Positions 17,682-26,122 are shown, counted from the stretch's first letter. The stretch: 64,000 nucleotides of DNA from JAVVHH01 sp965199585 (GCA_965199585.1 CBDASI010000002.1:558001-622000); one strand, 5' to 3'. Translations and numbers: made by a program. Notes: generated by a model from the sequence alone, not told the origin.

Positions 17682-19018
17682 GCCGCCATCCGCGAGCCGA
17701 GCGCCGCCAGCCGCGCCTCCGATCCGCCAGGCGCAATGAAGGTGACGCCCGCCGGCAGCCCATCCGGCCGGTCCGGCCCGGGCACCGACAGGGCGGCGAG
17801 GCCCAGCAGATTGACGAAGTTGGTAAAGGTGCCGAGCCGCGAGTTGGGCCCGACCGGGTCTGCCGCCATCTCGGCGAGCGTCGGAAACAGCGGCGCCGTG
17901 GGAACCGCCAGGGCATCGATGCGCGTCCACACCGTCTCGGTCTCCCGCCGCAGCGCCGCGAGGCGGTGCATCGCCCGGAACGCGTCCGCGGCGGAATGCC
18001 GGCTGCCGCCTGCCTCGATGATGGCGCGGATCACCGGCAGCACCTCATCCGGCCCGGCCACCTTCAGGAAGGGCTCCAGCGTCGCCAACCGCTCCGCCAC
18101 CCACGCCCCGTCGTAGAGCAACCCCGCCACGGCATTGAACGACGCCATCGGCACGGGCACCAACTCCACGCCCATCGCGCGAAGCCGCAGCAGGCAGGAC
18201 TCCCAGGCAGCCTCGGCCTCCGGCTCGAATCGCGGCCGGTCCGCCTCTGCCGGGATACCCAGCACCCGGCACGGCACGGCCGACGCCGGATCGCCCGGCG
18301 GCAGGTGCCGTGAATACGGATCCTCGGCATCGAAGCCGGCCATCACCGCATGAACCGACCAGGCAGTGGCCACGTCGTGCGCCAGCACGGACACGCAATC
18401 CAGCGACCGGCAGGCCGGCACCACGCCGCGCGTCGAGACTGCCCCCGGCGTCGGCTTCAGACCCACCAGGCCGCACAGCCCGGCCGGCACCCGGCCCGAC
18501 CCGGCGGTATCCGTTCCCAACGCGAACGGCACCAGCCCCGCCGCCACCGCCACTGCAGATCCGGATGACGAGCCCCCCGGCACCCGACCCGGCGCCCGCG
18601 GATTGCGCGGCACGGGATGGGGCGTGCGCGTGCCGTTCAGTCCGGTGGCGAATTGGTCCAGGTTGGTCTTGCCGATCGGCACCGCGCCGGCAGCCTTCAG
18701 GCGAGCGATGACGGTGGCATCGCGGTCCGGTGTGTAGGCGAAGGCCGGGCAGGCGGCGGTGGTGGGCATGCAAGCGACGTCGATGTTGTCCTTCACCGCG
18801 AACGGCACGCCCCAGAGCGGCAGGCGCGTTCGGTCCGCCGGGTCCAACGCGAGGGCAGACCCCTCGAGAGCCTCAGCCGACATGACATGAAGGAAGATAC
18901 CGGGATCGTCCGAAGCGAGAATCTGCGCGCGCACCGCGGCCAACACCGCGCCTGGAGCGGCGCCGGCGGCGTAGTGGGCGCGGAACTGCGCGACTGTCCA
19001 GAAAGCAGGCGTGCTCAT
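17678..19018 (-). CDS. atzF: Allophanate hydrolase amidase domain (AtzF N-terminal half)
   Basis: A 446-residue amidase-signature protein. Lysine K76 (PFAVKDNIDV), cis-serine S150 (VPGGSSSGSAVAVA) and nucleophile S174 (GTDTAGSGRVPAGLCGLVGLKPTPG) form the triad, each exactly 15 residues earlier than K91, S165 and S189 as I recall them for AtzF. GKTNLDQFATGLNGTRTP is a strong allophanate-hydrolase signature. The enzyme cleaves allophanate, the last step of urea-amidolyase and cyanuric acid routes, yielding ammonia. The usual C-terminal domain is missing from this chain and is encoded by the next overlapping gene. This is the first gene of the long minus-strand run. Confidence 0.88.
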   Translation of the reverse strand: MSTPAFWTVAQFRAHYAAGAAPGAVLAAVRAQILASDDPGIFLHVMSAEALEGSALALDPADRTRLPLWGVPFAVKDNIDVACMPTTAACPAFAYTPDRDATVIARLKAAGAVPIGKTNLDQFATGLNGTRTPHPVPRNPRAPGRVPGGSSSGSAVAVAAGLVPFALGTDTAGSGRVPAGLCGLVGLKPTPGAVSTRGVVPACRSLDCVSVLAHDVATAWSVHAVMAGFDAEDPYSRHLPPGDPASAVPCRVLGIPAEADRPRFEPEAEAAWESCLLRLRAMGVELVPVPMASFNAVAGLLYDGAWVAERLATLEPFLKVAGPDEVLPVIRAIIEAGGSRHSAADAFRAMHRLAALRRETETVWTRIDALAVPTAPLFPTLAEMAADPVGPNSRLGTFTNFVNLLGLAALSVPGPDRPDGLPAGVTFIAPGGSEARLAALGSRMAA

Positions 19019-19099
19019 CGCGCAACGACCAGCAAGCGTCGTGCCAGCACCCTACCGCGCCGGGCCGCAGATCAGGATCGTATGCGATCGCTTCGTATA

Positions 19100-19114
19100 G
19101 CCTAGTACTTAGGC
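19100..19114. promoter_or_regulatory. Small inverted repeat upstream of the split atzF
   Basis: Five-base arms GCCTA and TAGGC surround GTACT, 82 bases before the atzF start, in the only upstream space available to a promoter for the catabolic run. It could be an operator half-site pair, but arms this short occur by chance. No convincing -35/-10 pair was found beside it. Confidence 0.25.
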
Positions 19115-19116
19115 AA

Positions 19117-19191
19117 GTGCTCGCGGTGCTGTATCTATGTTCGGACGCGGCTGCTTACGTGACCGGAACCTCGATCGGGTCGCCGGTGGTT
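19117..19191 (+). pseudogene. C-terminal remnant of a short-chain dehydrogenase
   Basis: In the intergenic stretch between atzF and the antiporter, the plus strand encodes VLYLCSDAAAYVTGTSIGS. This closely matches the conserved C-terminal end of short-chain dehydrogenases, where the pattern is xLxSDxAxYVTGxxIxVDGG. The expected VDGG ending is lost and the frame continues into unrelated residues over the antisense end of the antiporter gene. No upstream Rossmann part is present. It looks like the leftover of a deleted gene. Confidence 0.5.
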
Positions 19192-19221
19192 AACCAGGAG
19201 AAGAGGCACCCGCTCCGACGT

Positions 19222-21009
19222 TTATTTCCTAAGGGACCGGTCGGCCTGGAGCAGGCCGGCCAGTTCGGCCGCCGCAGCCTGCGCGGTCTGGATCATCCGA
19301 CCTTCGTCGTCATGGAAGGCGTGCGTCTCGCGGAGCGCGTGCTCGTCGTAGTCGCGGAACAGCTCCACCGTGCGCTTGGCTTCGTCCTCCGGGATGCCGA
19401 GGTCCTCGAGCACCATCTCGCTGAGCCGCAGGCTGGAGTGGAACGTCTCGCGCACCGAGCGGGTGACGCCGCGGTCGAGCAGGAGATGGACGTGGCGGCG
19501 GTTGCGCGCGCGGGCGACGATGGGCAGCTTCGGGAAGGTGCGCCGGGTCATGCCGACGACCTCCATCGCGTGCTCGACGTCGTCGAGGGCGACGACGAGC
19601 AGGCGGGCGTGTTCGGCGCCGGCGGCACGCAGCAGGTCGGGGCGCGCCGGGTCGCCGTAGTAAACCTTGTTGCCGAAGCGGCGCAGCACTTCTAGCTGAG
19701 CGCTATCGCCTTCGAGCGCGGTGAACGGAATGCCGTGCATGGTCAGGATTCGGCCGACGATCTGCCCGACCCGGCCGAAGCCGCAGATGATCACCGGCGC
19801 CTCGCCCGGCACCGCGTCGAACGGCACCGGGCGGGACGTGGCCAGGCGCGGCAGCAGGAAACGCTCGGAGGCGGCGAACAGGATCGGCGTGGCCGCCATC
19901 GACAGCGCGATGGCCAGCGTGGCCCGGTCCGCGGCGGCCGATCCCAGCGCGCCGGCGGCGGTCGCGACCCCGAACAGCACGAAGGAGAACTCGCTGCCCT
20001 GCGGCAGCGCCAGCGCGAAGCGGAGCGCGTCGGCGTTGCCCTGACCGTTGAGACGCCCGAGGGCGAAGGCGGCGGCGGCCTTGGCGGCGAGCAGGAACGG
20101 TACCGCGAGCAGGAAGAACACCGGCTCGTGCACGGCAAGACCCAGATTGGCCTGCATGCCGACGGAGAGGAAGAAGAAGCCGAGCAGCAATCCCTCGAAC
20201 GGCTCGATGTCCGCCTGCACTTCGTGGCGGTATTCGGAGTCGGACAGCAGCACGCCGACGAGGAACGCGCCGAGCGAGGTCGACAACCCGGCCGCACTGG
20301 CCAGGGCAGCGGCGGCGACGACCGCGAACAAAGCAAGCGCGTTGAAGATCTCGGGCGTGCGGGCGCCGCCGATGGCGCGGAACGCTAGCGGCAGCAGGGC
20401 GCGGCCGGCGACGAGGATGGTCGCAATGGCAGCCGCACCCCAGCCAACGGTGGCCCAGGGCACGCCGGCCGAGATCTCGTGCCCCACCTCGTGCGCCTGG
20501 CCCAGCAGCGGCACGACCGCGACGAGCGGGATGAAGGCGAGGTCCTGGAACAGCAGCACGGCGAAGGTGTCCCGGCCGGCAGGCGTGCTCAGCAAGTCGC
20601 GCTCGGCCAGCATCGGCAGCACGATCGCCGTGGACGACAGCGCGAGCCCGGCGCCGAGCACCGTGCCCGCGGCCCAGGACAGCCCGGCCGCATGGATCGC
20701 GACCGCCATGATCGCCGTGGTTACCACGAGCTGCGCCGGCCCCAGGACGAACACGGCCCGCCGCATGACCCAGAGCCGCTGCGGCCGGACCTCGAGCCCG
20801 ATGAGGAACAGCAGCATGACTACGCCCAGCTCGGAGACGTCCGCGATGGTGTGCACGTCGGTCACCAAACGCAGGCCGGACGGCCCGATCAGCGCGCCGC
20901 CCACGAGATAGCCGAGCACGCTGCCCAGGCCGAGACGGCGCGACAGCGGCACGAGGATGACGGCGGTGGCGAGGAGGATGGTGAGCGTGAGCAGCATTAT
21001 CCGCACCAT
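19222..21009 (-). CDS. Kef-type monovalent cation:proton antiporter (CPA2) with RCK/TrkA-N domain
   Basis: About 595 residues: a CPA2 membrane domain of roughly 12 helices (LGLGSVLGYLVGGALIGPSGL near the start, FLVGVLLSDSEYRHEVQADIEPFEGLLLGFFFLSVG in the middle), then a cytoplasmic nucleotide-binding RCK domain beginning VIICGFGRVGQIVGRIL. Relatives (KefB, KefC, YbaL) exchange K+ for protons and are gated by glutathione adducts or nucleotides. The C-terminal tail of about 90 residues beyond the Rossmann core is helical. ATG at 21009 or 20997 is preferred because an upstream frame to 21141 would overlap the divergent lipoprotein gene. No KefF/KefG ancillary oxidoreductase gene is adjacent. Confidence 0.88.
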   Translation of the reverse strand: MVRIMLLTLTILLATAVILVPLSRRLGLGSVLGYLVGGALIGPSGLRLVTDVHTIADVSELGVVMLLFLIGLEVRPQRLWVMRRAVFVLGPAQLVVTTAIMAVAIHAAGLSWAAGTVLGAGLALSSTAIVLPMLAERDLLSTPAGRDTFAVLLFQDLAFIPLVAVVPLLGQAHEVGHEISAGVPWATVGWGAAAIATILVAGRALLPLAFRAIGGARTPEIFNALALFAVVAAAALASAAGLSTSLGAFLVGVLLSDSEYRHEVQADIEPFEGLLLGFFFLSVGMQANLGLAVHEPVFFLLAVPFLLAAKAAAAFALGRLNGQGNADALRFALALPQGSEFSFVLFGVATAAGALGSAAADRATLAIALSMAATPILFAASERFLLPRLATSRPVPFDAVPGEAPVIICGFGRVGQIVGRILTMHGIPFTALEGDSAQLEVLRRFGNKVYYGDPARPDLLRAAGAEHARLLVVALDDVEHAMEVVGMTRRTFPKLPIVARARNRRHVHLLLDRGVTRSVRETFHSSLRLSEMVLEDLGIPEDEAKRTVELFRDYDEHALRETHAFHDDEGRMIQTAQAAAAELAGLLQADRSLRK

Positions 21010-21097
21010 GCCGCGAACGGGTGTGGCACGACCAGAGCGCGGGTGGCGCAGATCAGTTGTGGTTTGACGACGGAATGATGGTGCGTGAAGATCGGGT

Positions 21098-21712
21098 GTG
21101 AACTCCATCCGTCGCCTCCTGTCGTTCTGGTGCGTCTCCATGTCGCTGACGGCGTGTTCTCAGCCGCCGCCAAAGACGGAATACACCGCGTCTCCGGAAA
21201 TCGTTGCGGTGTTTGCCGGGCAGGCCCGAGGTGCCGATTATAGCTTGGCGCGGGCGTGCGGGGCGGATGCCGGGGCGACCCGGGCGCGGGCGGCCGGCGA
21301 CCCGGTGCCGGCCACGCTGTCGGCGGAGGCAGGCGCGATCTACAAGACGGCGCTGGTGGCGCGGGCGGCGGAAACGGTCGAGAAGCCGTCGGCGCCGCTG
21401 TGCGGAAAATTGCGTGAGCGGACGGATCTGGCCGGGCTCTTCGCCGGGGGACAGCCGGCGGAACCCTCTCGGCCGTCGCAGCCGCAGACGGCCTATTGTG
21501 CCGAAGGATCAGAGGCCGTGCGGCGGGATCCGACGATGAGCACCGGGCTGCAAGCGATCCGGTCGAAGTGCCGGCGGGGAGACACGATCGCGCTGCCAGC
21601 GGACGCGATCGGGATCATCGCCTCCGTGTGCGACCTGTCCAAGCCGACGCCAGCCTCCGGCGCTAACGTTTTCTGCACCGTGGGGCCGGTGCGGCGGATG
21701 CGGAGCAGGTGA
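21098..21712 (+). CDS. Putative lipoprotein with a cysteine-rich C-terminal motif, function unknown
   Basis: A 204-residue protein whose N-terminus has two arginines, a hydrophobic stretch and a lipobox ending in cysteine 20 (SLTAC), indicating an exported lipoprotein. The middle is alanine-rich and low in complexity. The last 50 residues contain a distinctive arrangement, KCRRGDTIALP, then VCDLSKP, then NVFCTVG, which I recall seeing in small uncharacterised alphaproteobacterial proteins. Paired cysteines would suit a disulfide-bonded periplasmic domain. It is transcribed divergently from the antiporter and converges on the cyclase gene with two bases between stops. No function can be assigned. 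Confidence 0.65.
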   Translation: MNSIRRLLSFWCVSMSLTACSQPPPKTEYTASPEIVAVFAGQARGADYSLARACGADAGATRARAAGDPVPATLSAEAGAIYKTALVARAAETVEKPSAPLCGKLRERTDLAGLFAGGQPAEPSRPSQPQTAYCAEGSEAVRRDPTMSTGLQAIRSKCRRGDTIALPADAIGIIASVCDLSKPTPASGANVFCTVGPVRRMRSR

Positions 21713-21714
21713 TC

Positions 21715-22503
21715 TCAGTCGGAGAGGATCGCCACCGCGCGGGTCCAGCCGGCTGATCCGCGATGGACCTTGACGGGAAAGCAGGCGATCTCGAAGCCGT
21801 CGGCCGGTAACGCTTCCAGATTGTGCAGCTTCTCCAGATGCGAGTAGCCGATCTCGCGCCCGGCGCGGTGGCCCTCCCAGATCAGGCCGGCATCCCCGGT
21901 CTCCTCGACCCGGCGCTTGGTGTGGCTGAACGGCGCATCCCAGCTCCAACCGTCCGTGCCCACCAGGCGAATGCCGCGTTCCAGCAGCCACATGGTGGCG
22001 GCCTTGCCCATGCCGCAGCCGCTGTCGATGAAGTCGGGTTCGCCGTAGCGCAGCCCGGCGCGCGTGTTGACCACGACGATCTCGAGAGGCGCCAGCGTGT
22101 GTCCGATGCGCGTCAGCTCGGCCTCCACGTCGCCGGGCTGGACGACGTAGCCGTCGTCGAAGTGGCGGAAATCGAGCTTCACCGCCGGCTGAAAGCACCA
22201 GTCGAGTGGCACCTCGTCGATCCGCAGGGAGGGTTCCCCACCGGGCTTGAGCGCGTGATTCATCGACGAGAAATAATGATACGGGGCGTCTAAATGGGTG
22301 CCGTTATGGGTGGAGATGGTCACCTGCTCCACCGCGGCATACTCGCCATCGGGTAGGGCGCTGACCGGGACGCCGAAATAAGCGGCCAGCGCCGGGGCGG
22401 AGGCATGGTGGTCGATATACTCGATCTGCGGCAGCATGTGCGGTGGATCGCTGACGATTCCGGCCTTGAGCGGGACGGAGATGTCGATAATGCGGCGGCC
22501 CAT
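21715..22503 (-). CDS. Cyclase-family metal-dependent hydrolase (kynurenine formamidase-like)
   Basis: A 262-residue member of the cyclase/KynB superfamily. The diagnostic metal-binding motif HNGTHLDAPYHY occurs near residue 65, preceded by IIDISVPLKAGIVSDP at the N-terminus and followed by the VVNTRAG and GTDGWSWDAPF segments. Characterised relatives hydrolyse N-formylkynurenine, isatin or related amide/lactam bonds using Mn or Zn. Given the neighbouring amide-hydrolysis genes, a hydrolytic role is likely, but the substrate is unknown. It is divergent from the molybdenum hydroxylase gene, with about 77 bases before a short ORF. Confidence 0.85.
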   Translation of the reverse strand: MGRRIIDISVPLKAGIVSDPPHMLPQIEYIDHHASAPALAAYFGVPVSALPDGEYAAVEQVTISTHNGTHLDAPYHYFSSMNHALKPGGEPSLRIDEVPLDWCFQPAVKLDFRHFDDGYVVQPGDVEAELTRIGHTLAPLEIVVVNTRAGLRYGEPDFIDSGCGMGKAATMWLLERGIRLVGTDGWSWDAPFSHTKRRVEETGDAGLIWEGHRAGREIGYSHLEKLHNLEALPADGFEIACFPVKVHRGSAGWTRAVAILSD

Positions 22504-22580
22504 TATGTGCTCCGAGCGGATCGTGCGGCGTTGGTCCCAGCATGTGCACCGATCGTCCGCCGTGAGAAGCCCGGAGCCGC

Positions 22581-22718
22581 ATGGTCGATCGGCGGCACAC
22601 GATCAAGCGCGGCGGGCTTGTGTCGGTCCGGTTCGGCTGCATCTACCGGCTCGTGGCCGATCTCATGCGCACCCCGGTGCCGACCACCGAACCGACGCTT
22701 GCGGAGACCCGGCACTGA
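22581..22718 (+). CDS. Short ORF (45 residues) coupled to the molybdenum hydroxylase gene
   Basis: A 45-codon frame (MVDRRHTIKRGGLVSVRFG, then CIYRLVADLMRTPVPTTEP) ends with TGATG, so its stop overlaps the start of the large-subunit gene. A GGAG sequence lies seven bases before its ATG. It matches nothing I recognise. It may be a leader peptide, a remnant of a lost small-subunit gene, or chance. Confidence 0.3.
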   Translation: MVDRRHTIKRGGLVSVRFGCIYRLVADLMRTPVPTTEPTLAETRH

Positions 22719-25012
22719 TGGATGGCTTGCAGAACTTCACCGGGCGGCGCGAAGACCGCCGCCTGCTTACCGGTGCCGGCCGCTACACAGCGGACCATGA
22801 TCGGCCCGGACAGTTGCATGCGGTGTTCGTGCGGGCCAACCGCGCGCATGCTCGCATCGTGTCGATGGATCTCGACGCCGCGCGCGCCGCCTCGGGCGTC
22901 GCCCTCGTCTTGACCGGCGACGACACGCGGGAGGCCGGGATGCATCGCACGCCGGCGCTGCTGCCGTTCCCCGGCCGCGGCGGGGCAAAGCTGATCGTGC
23001 CGCCGCGCCGCGCGCTGGCCGACGACAAGGTGCGCTACGTGGGCGAGCCCGTGCTGCTCGTACTGGCCGACACGCTGCAGAATGCGCTCGATGCCGCAGA
23101 ACTGGCCGTGATCGAGTATGAGGACCTGCCGGTGCTCGCCTCGCCGGCAGCCGCGTTCGCGGCAGGAGCGGCGGTGATCCATGCGGAAGCGCCGGACAAC
23201 CAGTGCCTCGACTACGACTATGGCGACGAAGCCGCCGTCCGCGACGCGTTCGCGCGGGCCGCCCATGTCGTCACGCTGGAGACCACGAGCGACCGGGTGG
23301 TCGGCAACCCGATGGAGCCGAAGGCCGCGCTGGTGGAGTGGGATGGCAACGTCGTGCATGTCTGGGCGGGCAACCAGGGCTCGGCGGCGCTGCGCGACAG
23401 CCTGGCTGGGCTGACCGGACTGGCAGCGGAGACGATCATCGTGCATGCCGACGACGTCGGCGGCGGGTTCGGCATCCGCGGCCCGGCCTATGCCGAGCAC
23501 GTGGCGATGGTGCTCGCGTCGCAGCGGGCGGGGCGGCCGGTGAAATGGGTGGCGTCGCGGTCGGAGACCTTTCTCAGCGATTACCATGGCCGCGGCATCG
23601 GCATGACCGGGTCGCTGGCGCTGGACGCCGAGGGGCGGTTCTTGGCACTGCGCCACGACTGGGTGTGCGACCAGGGGGCCTATCCGGTGGCGACGGGACC
23701 GCTGATCTCGACGCTCAATCCTTCGATGATGTGCACCGGCTGCTACCGCGTGCCGGCGGTGTATGGGCGGCACCGGCTGGCGCTGACCAACACGGTGCCG
23801 ATCACGGCTTATCGCGGCGCGGGGCGGCCCGACATGGCCTATGTCATCGAGCGGCTGGTCGACGCGGCGGCGCGGCAGACCGGGTTGGACCGGATCGAGT
23901 TGCGGCGGCTGAACGCGCTGACTCCCGACGCCTTCCCCTACACGCTGCCGACCGGGGGCAAGATGGCCGCAGTCTATGACAGCGGCCATTATCCCGCTCT
24001 GCTCGAGAGCGTCCTTGAGCGGGCAGACTGGGGCGGCTTCGAGCAGCGACGCATCGAGGCGGCGGCGCGCGGCAAGTTGCGCGGCATCGGTTGCGCCCTG
24101 TTCGTCGAGCCGGCCGGCGGTGTCGTGCCGAAGGACGAGGTGGCGATCATCGTCGACCGCGATGGCGTGGAGATCCACTGCGCGACCAAGTCGTCGGGCC
24201 AGGGGCACGAGACCGTGTTCCCCGAGATCGTCGGGCGCGCGCTCGGCATCGCGCCGGAGCGGATCACCCTGCACGCCGGCGAGCCCGATGGCCCGGCGCT
24301 GCTCGGCGGCGGCGCTTTCGCGTCGCGCTCGATGCTGTCGCAAGGCGCGGCGAGCCAGGTTGCCGCCGGCACCGTCATCAGGAAGGGACGCGCGCTGGCG
24401 TCCGACGTGCTCGAGGCGGCAGAGGCCGACATCGAATACGACGGCGGCATCTTCCGCGTCGCAGGAACCGACATTGCGCTCGGCCTGTTCGACCTGGCCG
24501 GCCTACGTCCCGGCGAGCTCGACACGATCGAAGGGCTGCCGGCGAGCCGGGCCTATCCCTCCGGCGCACACGTGGCCGAAATCGAGATCGACCCGGCGAC
24601 CGGCACCGTCGCGCTGGAGAACTACGTCGCCGTCGACGATTGCGGCGTCGTGCTCAACCACAAGCTGATGGAAGGGCAGATCCTCGGCGGCATGGTGCAG
24701 GGGCTGGGCCAAGTGATGGGCGAAGTCTGCGTGTTCGACCCGCAGTCCGGCCAGATGCTGAACGGCAGCTTCATGGACTACACGATGCCGCGGGCGGAGT
24801 TGCTGCCGCGCTTCTCGCTGCACGAACTGTCGACGCCATCGCCGAACAATCCGCTCGGCGTCAAGGGCGTGGGCGAGGCCGGGACGACGGGCTCGCTGGG
24901 GGCGGCGATGAACGCGATCCTCGATGCCCTGGCGCCGGCCGGCGTGACCCGGCTCGACATGCCGGCCTCGCCCGACCGCGTCTGGACGGCGATGCGCGAC
25001 GCAGCACCTTAA
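22718..25012 (+). CDS. Xanthine dehydrogenase/aldehyde oxidase family molybdopterin large subunit
   Basis: About 764 residues with the layout of the molybdopterin-binding large subunit (CoxL/XdhB type): TGRREDRRLLTGAGRYTAD start, the GEPVLLVLADTLQNALDAAELAVIEYEDLP hinge, VHADDVGGGFGIRG, a TAYRGAGRPDMAYVIERLVD segment, and the NNPLGVKGVGEAGTTGS cofactor loop with the active-site glutamate near the C-terminus. Such enzymes hydroxylate aldehydes, purines or other N-heterocycles and normally need a 2Fe-2S subunit and an FAD subunit. Neither is encoded nearby, which is odd. ATG at 22718 is used because the protein aligns from MDGLQNFTGRRED; the open frame extends upstream to 22436. Confidence 0.88.
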   Translation: MDGLQNFTGRREDRRLLTGAGRYTADHDRPGQLHAVFVRANRAHARIVSMDLDAARAASGVALVLTGDDTREAGMHRTPALLPFPGRGGAKLIVPPRRALADDKVRYVGEPVLLVLADTLQNALDAAELAVIEYEDLPVLASPAAAFAAGAAVIHAEAPDNQCLDYDYGDEAAVRDAFARAAHVVTLETTSDRVVGNPMEPKAALVEWDGNVVHVWAGNQGSAALRDSLAGLTGLAAETIIVHADDVGGGFGIRGPAYAEHVAMVLASQRAGRPVKWVASRSETFLSDYHGRGIGMTGSLALDAEGRFLALRHDWVCDQGAYPVATGPLISTLNPSMMCTGCYRVPAVYGRHRLALTNTVPITAYRGAGRPDMAYVIERLVDAAARQTGLDRIELRRLNALTPDAFPYTLPTGGKMAAVYDSGHYPALLESVLERADWGGFEQRRIEAAARGKLRGIGCALFVEPAGGVVPKDEVAIIVDRDGVEIHCATKSSGQGHETVFPEIVGRALGIAPERITLHAGEPDGPALLGGGAFASRSMLSQGAASQVAAGTVIRKGRALASDVLEAAEADIEYDGGIFRVAGTDIALGLFDLAGLRPGELDTIEGLPASRAYPSGAHVAEIEIDPATGTVALENYVAVDDCGVVLNHKLMEGQILGGMVQGLGQVMGEVCVFDPQSGQMLNGSFMDYTMPRAELLPRFSLHELSTPSPNNPLGVKGVGEAGTTGSLGAAMNAILDALAPAGVTRLDMPASPDRVWTAMRDAAP

Positions 25013-25053
25013 GGGGGCGAAGCCCACCATCGCTCGCCGTCACGCGACCTCGT

Positions 25054-26073
25054 TTAGGGCGTCTCCAGAAACGCCTGGACCGCGGCGAAGAACTGCATCC
25101 GGTTCTTCTCCATCAACACCGTATGCGTGCCCTCCCCGATCAGCACGTATTGCTTCGAGGCCGCGTGGGTCAGCGCCGGGAACAGGCCCTGGGAGCGCAA
25201 GGGCGGCGTGTCGTGGTCCCACTCGGCCTGGATCATCAACGTCGGCGCGGTGATCTTGCCAGGGTCATAGGTCGGCTTGCCGACCGCCCAGGCGTTCTGC
25301 AGGTCCTCGGTGACGCCGTTGGGCGCACGCAATGTGTTGCCGTCCGATTTGGGGTCAGTCGCCCAGGTGGCGCGCTGCCACTGGTCGAACCAGCCGGACG
25401 GGATGAGGTCGGCCTGCTTGTCGGCCGGCACGCCGTTGAGCCAGCGCTGCTTGGCGGCGTCGGCGGTAACGATGCGGTAAGCGCCGAGCTTGGGCGGCTC
25501 GGCCGTGCTGAGCTGCTGCGGAACCCAGACCGGGGCGTAGAGCACGAGCTTGTTGACCTTGTCCGGATGTGCCGCCGCATAGCCACCGGCGATCGTGGTG
25601 CCCCACGACCATCCCATCACGTCGAATTTCGCGACGTGCCGCCGCGCCATTACCCAATCGGCGACGGCGGCGTAGTCGGCGACGGCCTGCGCCGTCGTCT
25701 CGACCGGTCGGCCTGCATCGCTGGCGCCATCCATGGCGGCGGGCCGGGTCGAGCGGCCGTAGCCAGGCAAGTCGAGCAGATAGACGTCGAAGCCGTGCTG
25801 GGCGATGTAGTCCATCCAGGACAGGCCGCCGAGCGGCAGGTCGAAGGCGGTGCTGGCCGGGTAGGTGGCGCCGTGCACGAACACGACGACGCGCTCCGGC
25901 GTGAAAGCGGTCATGCCGGCGGCGTGCTTATTGCGAACGTAGATCTTCTGGCCGGGCTGCGGCGAGTCGATCATCGCTTCCTCGGTGACCAGCGGCGCCT
26001 GCGCCATCGCCGGTGCGACGGACGCCAGCAGCGCGATCCCTGTGAGGATCCGTTCGAGCATTTTGCCTGACAT
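25054..26073 (-). CDS. Exported alpha/beta-hydrolase
   Basis: A 339-residue protein with a Sec signal peptide (MLERILTGIALLASVAPAMA) and an alpha/beta-hydrolase domain. Oxyanion-type VVVFVHGATYPAS, the nucleophile elbow GWSWGT (near residue 176) and the DLPGYGRS strand are present, with a candidate catalytic histidine in GEGTHTVLMEKN near the C-terminus. It should act in the periplasm on an ester, lactone or amide. It lies downstream of the MFS transporter gene with 49 bases between, so it probably belongs to the thiolase-like/MFS unit. Confidence 0.88.
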   Translation of the reverse strand: MSGKMLERILTGIALLASVAPAMAQAPLVTEEAMIDSPQPGQKIYVRNKHAAGMTAFTPERVVVFVHGATYPASTAFDLPLGGLSWMDYIAQHGFDVYLLDLPGYGRSTRPAAMDGASDAGRPVETTAQAVADYAAVADWVMARRHVAKFDVMGWSWGTTIAGGYAAAHPDKVNKLVLYAPVWVPQQLSTAEPPKLGAYRIVTADAAKQRWLNGVPADKQADLIPSGWFDQWQRATWATDPKSDGNTLRAPNGVTEDLQNAWAVGKPTYDPGKITAPTLMIQAEWDHDTPPLRSQGLFPALTHAASKQYVLIGEGTHTVLMEKNRMQFFAAVQAFLETP

Positions 26074-26122
26074 TTTCGTCCTCCCTGGCTTTGCGGCCAG
26101 CCTACGCCTCGGGTCCGTCAGG

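Noticed and set aside
19222..21141. Antiporter start at 21141
   Set aside because: The extra N-terminus is polar and would overlap the divergent lipoprotein gene; the membrane domain begins at the starts near 21009 and 20997.
22436..22717. Upstream extension of the molybdenum hydroxylase to 22436
   Set aside because: The extension has no family similarity and covers the divergent cyclase start; the protein aligns from 22718.
22643..26070. Long frames antisense to, or out of phase with, the molybdenum hydroxylase (22643-24343 and 24091-26070)
   Set aside because: Compositionally biased shadows of a well-conserved gene, with no recognisable motif.
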